Assembly (NCBI GenBank): GCA_020205615.1
Contig: CM035151.1
Span: forward strand, 41,908,977-41,972,976
Reading direction: 5' to 3'
DNA length: 64,000 bases
Origin: Panax quinquefolius
Lineage: Eukaryota > Streptophyta > Magnoliopsida > Apiales > Araliaceae
Below the pieces are notes generated by a model. That model ran no database searches, was not told the DNA's origin, and was given only the letters and a program-made list of their open reading frames with translations. Below, piece by piece: positions 60,077-64,000 of this stretch (its first letter is position 1; every line of letters begins with the position of its first letter). Both the position numbers and the translations under genes were made by a program.

Positions 60077-62552
60077 TGTAAGACCCCAACTTTTATAAAT
60101 AAAGATGAATTTTCTATAAATATTATTTTTGAATATTATGGAATAAATTTGATATAATGTTATAGTTGTGGGTAATATTTATAAATTTTTCAAAGTAAGC
60201 AAGTTGTTATAAAATATTCGTTTGGTCGGGGAATATTCTTTTTTGTTTGAATATTCGTGACGATGGCTCAATCATTGGTGGACCCCACAACGGAAGTATT
60301 GTCCTAGTTAGAAAACGAAAAATTATCTTTCTATAAAAAATAACTCATGAGGTGTTACCATTAAAAGCTGTTGAACTACCCTAGTAGTAAAGAAATACAA
60401 GATGTCTGGCGTGGTTGCATAGTAGCACGGTATTGATTATTGATGCTTACGTGAGAAGTCACTCATTTATACTCAATTATTGCTATAGTAATTCTGCATC
60501 ATATCTCTTATATTATTGATTCAATTATTGTCACGGTATCATCTGTATAATATGTTATATTACTAAATCAATAATTGAGACGACAAGTTATAAATGATTA
60601 ATAATTGTTGAATGATTAAATATATGTTGATTAAAAATAAAATAATTTGTGGTAATATTTATTCAATCTTTGATGTATATAAAGAGTCTGTTATGAGACG
60701 TTTGTGGTAAGTTTGGTTATTTTATGGGGGGCCCATATGTCATCATCTAAGAGTCTCTTTGTCAATACTAATTACCTTCGTCAATAGTAATTACCTTTAC
60801 CAGTCGTCAAACCACTTGCCATTTCATATTACAGGCGTCGAACCACTTGTCATTTCACATTACAGGCATCGAACCAATTGTCGTTTCACATTACAGGCGT
60901 CGAACCAATTGTCGTTTCACATTACAGGCCTCAAACCACTTTTCTTTGCACATCACCAGTCGTCAAGCCACTTGCCTTTTCACATGGCAAGTGCTATGCT
61001 AGAAATCTTCTATAAATAGAGGCCTAGTGCTTCATTATTTTTCACGAATTCATTCAAGCTATAGAGAGAGAAAGTATAGAGAGAATAAGAGAGAAAGAAG
61101 AAGAGTATTCTACATTACTACACTATCACTAAAGATTCAATCTCCTACTAAAGTAAGGGGTGTTATTCTTTCTTATTCATAAAGAGAACTGTTGTAATTC
61201 CATTGCTTATTATTCTGTTGGAATAACCTGTATACGCGGTTTACCTTATACTTGGTGACATTCTTCTATTATTTTGTTGGAAAATCATGTCTGTGTATTT
61301 TACACCGGACTTGGTTCCGTCTTTATTATTATTCTGTTGGAACATCACATCGTGTGTTTTTACAGGACACGGTTTAAAATCTTTATTATTCGTTGGAACA
61401 TCCTGTTGGTGCAAATTTTCCACGACTGGTTCCGTTATTATTATTACATTGAATAACCTATCTATATAAGTATCGCATTTATGGTGATTTCTTTTGTTAT
61501 TCCATTCTTTATTATACTCAGTTGGTTAAAACTTTGACTTCTATACTCCATGAAATTAGTGGAATATCTTTGATATTTATGCTTCATCCAGTATCCTTTC
61601 ATGGAAATATTCTTCTAAGTATTCTTGAATTTTACTCTACAAAGCAGTATCAGGTTGACAGTTTGGATGTTATTGGTTCCTGGATAAATTAATTCTTGAA
61701 CTTGTTTTTATTGAATTCTTATATCATTGTCATCATCCTCATGTTTATATTATGTTGAAAGTCATTTGTGGCCAATAGTGCATAGATGGACTTGGTATGA
61801 TTATGAACAGGGATTATTCGGTGTAATCATGACCGTAATGTTACAAATGATGTGGTAAAAATCCTCATTGGCTCGTAGTGCATTGATGGACAGTTGTTGG
61901 CATGATCATGACCATTAATGAATACACAAATATTCTTGGCCGTAGTGCATGGATAATTGTGGTCGTGATACTAAAGAATATCGTTGGTCAGAAGTGCGAG
62001 GGGTGATTCGATGATGTGGAATATTTATTGTCGAGTCTCACCTATAAAAGTGATGAAAAACCTTTTAAATCATAAAAGATAGTAGATTTTATTTTCTACT
62101 TGACTCTTTTAATGGATTCTTTGGTTCATTAGATTAAACTTGATGTTTATTATATTTTAACAGTTTTAACTTTGTTGTCAAGGCTAATGATAATTTATTC
62201 TGCCTTATCTTTGTCATAATATTTCTTACTGGGCTAGTTGAGCTCACCCTTTCTTTCACTGTTCTCTTCAGGAAATGAGAATATAGCTGGGACGAATCGG
62301 GGAACGTAGTAATGGTCCAGAGGATAGTATTAGTAGTCCTCACTATTCTCTGAAATAGTGTGATAATAATTGTAATGAGGACTCCTTTTGAGTTTGTATA
62401 ATCTCTAGTAGACAATAATTGTATTCAAACTCACAGTTTATGTTTTGTCGTATTGTACACGACAGTTGTATTAGTAAGTTGTATTTGAATTTTGTACCAT
62501 GTATCTGGCCACCCAAGATGGGTGATGTATACCAAATTTTGGGGGCGTCACA
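60077..62552 (+). repeat. C2 3' LTR (2476 bp)
   Basis: It starts TGTAAGACCCCAAC and ends GGGGGCGTCACA. It matches the 5' LTR apart from a 280-bp insertion (60713-60992), one fewer minisatellite unit and several short divergent patches. Confidence 0.9.
60713..60992 (+). repeat. 280-bp insertion with six ~31-bp tandem units, upstream of TATA
   Basis: It is absent from the C2 5' LTR, where AAGT runs directly into GCTAAGCTAG. Here AAGT (60709-60712) recurs at 60989-60992, flanking the insert. Units begin at 60806, 60837, 60868, 60899, 60930 and 60962, around CAAACCACTTGTCATTTCAC. Units are contiguous, so it is a minisatellite and not a CRISPR-type array. The 86-codon ORF across it (60759-61019) is a by-product of the repeat. 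It ends about 20 bp before the TATA box. Confidence 0.8.
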
Positions 62553-62557
62553 TTCTT

Positions 62558-63672
62558 TGTTGCTGATCATGGAATGTTAAGACAGGATATAAGCTTTAGT
62601 TCTCACTCTTTCTCACTCTAAAATTTCGGATTTGGGCTAGAGAGAAAAAGCATTGGCATGTATGAGAAGTAAAGTGATATTTCTTTTCTCTCTAATCTAT
62701 ATATCTTACAAGTTAATGTATATAGCTGGCCTTTGGTGACTGATTGCTGCTGATTTGTGAGACATAAGTCACATGCCTAGGGCTTAGGGTTAGTGAACAA
62801 CCCACATAGGACATAACTTACAAGTAACCTTATAAATAATGCTAGAAGGCTAGTTTGGCCATTAGCCATTTAATTTTAATGGAATAAATGTCAATTGATA
62901 CAACTCTTAGGGTTTAGGATTTAATCTTTTAGGGTTTAGGGTTTAACCCTAAAGATTTAGCAAATTAAATTTCTAACATTTTCTAATTAGATTTTAAAAT
63001 AGAAAATCATGATTTCTAAATTATAATTAGGGCTTCCTAATTATATTATAATTTCCTAATCACATTAGGACTTAAACAAATTAGGATTAATATTTCCTAA
63101 TTAAGAATGCTAATTTAGCAATTTAATCCATAATTGTACATTAGGGCTTCTGACGAAACAATTAGGGTTTAAAATTTTGAAATTAGGGTTTACTAATTAA
63201 TTAAGCTTTACCCTAATTAATTTTATAATTAATAACACTTAAGCATTAAAATTCTTCGTTAAGTTCCCAGATTAGGGTTTTAAATTCCCGAATTAAGGTT
63301 TCGAATTCCCGGAACTAAAATTAGGGTTTCCAGAACTGGTTTTTAGGGTTTATTATCCATTGCTAGGGTTTTCTAACAGAAAATTGACGTTCTTATTATA
63401 TAATTAGGGTTTGTTACAGATATCATTTATCTGGTCAACCCTTGACCCTTAACCACATACTATACAAGTATAATAACATTTACATAGAACATAGTCACGT
63501 ATACACTTAATCCTGAATAATTCACCTAAATCCTTCACATAATTTTGAAATCTTCAAAATTCCATCTTAAATATATCAAATGCATACACTAATTTTCTGT
63601 CTAGGTTCTAATATTGAACCTTAAATCAATTAATTAAAATTTTAAAAATATTCAAATTCTCGGGTTGTCACA
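62558..63672 (-). repeat. Element B outer LTR, right part
   Basis: It resumes the LTR after C2 (TGTTGCTGATCATGG) and ends TCTCGGGTTGTCACA at 63672. Telo-boxes at 62903-62960. Total outer LTR length without C2 is about 3.9 kb. Confidence 0.88.
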
Positions 63673-64000
63673 GCTTTAGTGCCGGATATCCTTTTCAAGT
63701 AATAAAACGAAAAGAGTATGTTCATGGTCTATTGACCGGTTCATTCTTCCTAAGCTATTATATATAATTGGGTATTGTTGTATGAGAAGTATTAGTCAAG
63801 TATTTCAAAATGTTTCGTAGATAATTGTTCAGATATAGAGATTTAACATGTAATTATTGTTGTGATATTCATATAATTCTGTGTTAAGACTTGCTGAGCT
63901 AGTTATGCTCATTCTTGCTTGAACCATATGCTTGTAGCTAAAGCAGAACAAACTAAGAGTTCTAAGAGAGATAAAGGCAAGGCTAAGATGGACAATTAAT
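63673..64000 (+). repeat. Piece of another chromovirus-like LTR at the right edge
   Basis: 63897-63996 resembles the end part of the D LTR: a TGAGC...GCTCATTCTTGC box, then TAGCTAAAG and a run ending AAAGGCAAGGCTAAGATGGACAA (compare D at 16136-16240). It is probably the older element into which B inserted; its ends are not in the window. Confidence 0.45.

Larger units (their letters stand above)
52979..62552 (+). mobile_element. C2: C-family Ty3/gypsy chromovirus, nested in B
   Basis: A 9.6-kb element with LTRs 52979-55231 and 60077-62552, PBS, gag, protease, RT, RNase H, integrase, chromodomain tail and PPT. TSD TTCTT is at 52974-52978 and 62553-62557, and the empty site is seen in the other B LTR near 47306. 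It is the only C-family copy here with a full domain set, but gag is shattered and pol has several stops and frameshifts. Confidence 0.92.
43891..63672 (-). mobile_element. Element B: A-family element on minus strand, LTR-interior-LTR-partial interior
   Basis: Read on the minus strand: LTR (63672 to 50193, split by C2), PBS, interior (50192-48418), PPT, second LTR (48417-44534), then a second PBS and about 640 bp of a second interior, lost at 43891 where C0 begins. LTR and interior match element A in sequence type and length (3.9 kb and 1.8 kb). An LTR with a PBS on one side and a PPT on the other is the mark of unequal recombination between LTRs. Right flank GCTTT (63673-63677) is a candidate TSD; its partner is missing. 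Confidence 0.82.

Noticed and set aside
60806..60988. Six ~31-bp direct repeats, CRISPR-like at first sight
   Set aside because: Units are contiguous with no unique spacers, and the setting is a plant retrotransposon LTR.
60759..61019. 86-codon ORF across the 31-bp repeat
   Set aside because: The open frame follows from the repeat unit having no stop in one frame; there is no start context or known domain, and it is absent from the sister LTR.
1..64000. Host gene, defence-type gene cluster or other new gene system
   Set aside because: All frames longer than about 100 codons belong to retroelement gag or pol, to the D extra ORF or to the PMD-like fragment, or are shadows of these.

Overview
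The window is plant nuclear DNA made almost entirely of LTR retrotransposons stacked inside one another. I find no host protein gene, rRNA or tRNA gene. It is AT-rich, carries plant Ty1/copia, Athila/Tat-type and chromodomain Ty3/gypsy elements, and has primer-binding sites of the plant initiator-Met type (TGGTATCAGAGC-like) and the Athila/Tat type (TGGCGCCGTT...). This points to a seed plant, probably a eudicot with a repeat-rich genome; the species cannot be told. It looks like gene-poor heterochromatin.

Layout, left to right. (1) 1-5599: 5' part of a decayed Ty1/copia element on the minus strand (integrase, protease and gag remnants, a 2.3-kb leader, PBS, 1.8-kb LTR), apparently inserted into the 5' LTR of the next element. 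(2) 5605-11635: an Athila/Tat-type element (called E) with two LTRs, a gag-like frame and no polymerase. (3) 11636-13133: decayed unique-looking sequence with a possible plant-mobile-domain/coiled-coil gene fragment. (4) 13134-34825: element A, with 3.9-kb LTRs, a 1.9-kb non-coding interior and TSD TCTTA. Its 5' LTR was split by element D (13392-25401, TSD ATATA), a chromovirus-type Ty3/gypsy element with 3.1-kb LTRs, an extra acidic/coiled-coil ORF ahead of gag, and a decayed gag-pol. (5) 34826-43890: leftover pre-insertion sequence, then an old C-family LTR (C0) split by C1 (35541-42986, minus, TSD GTTAG). C1 keeps gag but has lost the reverse-transcriptase and integrase cores. (6) 43891-63672: the A family again on the minus strand (called B), in the unusual order LTR-interior-LTR-partial interior. 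Its outer LTR is split by C2 (52979-62552, plus, TSD TTCTT), the most complete C-family chromovirus here, with protease, RT, RNase H, integrase and chromodomain. (7) 63673-64000: a piece of another chromovirus-like LTR.

How the parts relate: D and C2 once encoded full polyproteins. A/B, C1 and E lack polymerase and would have needed enzymes from relatives. A/B share PBS type, 5-bp TSD, LTR end style and a hairpin next to the polypurine tract with the chromoviruses, so they are plausible passengers of D- or C-like machinery. All coding frames carry stops or frameshifts, so nothing here looks autonomous today. The most interesting signals are non-coding: a stem-loop with a purine tetraloop (GGGA or AGGG) next to the polypurine tract in four different families, with different stem sequences; a 280-bp tandem-repeat insertion beside one LTR TATA box; hairpin arrays in the D LTR; telomere-like boxes in the A/B LTR; and CG-rich patches where sister LTRs disagree strongly. 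I did not find a clearly new biological system of the defence or gene-cluster kind.
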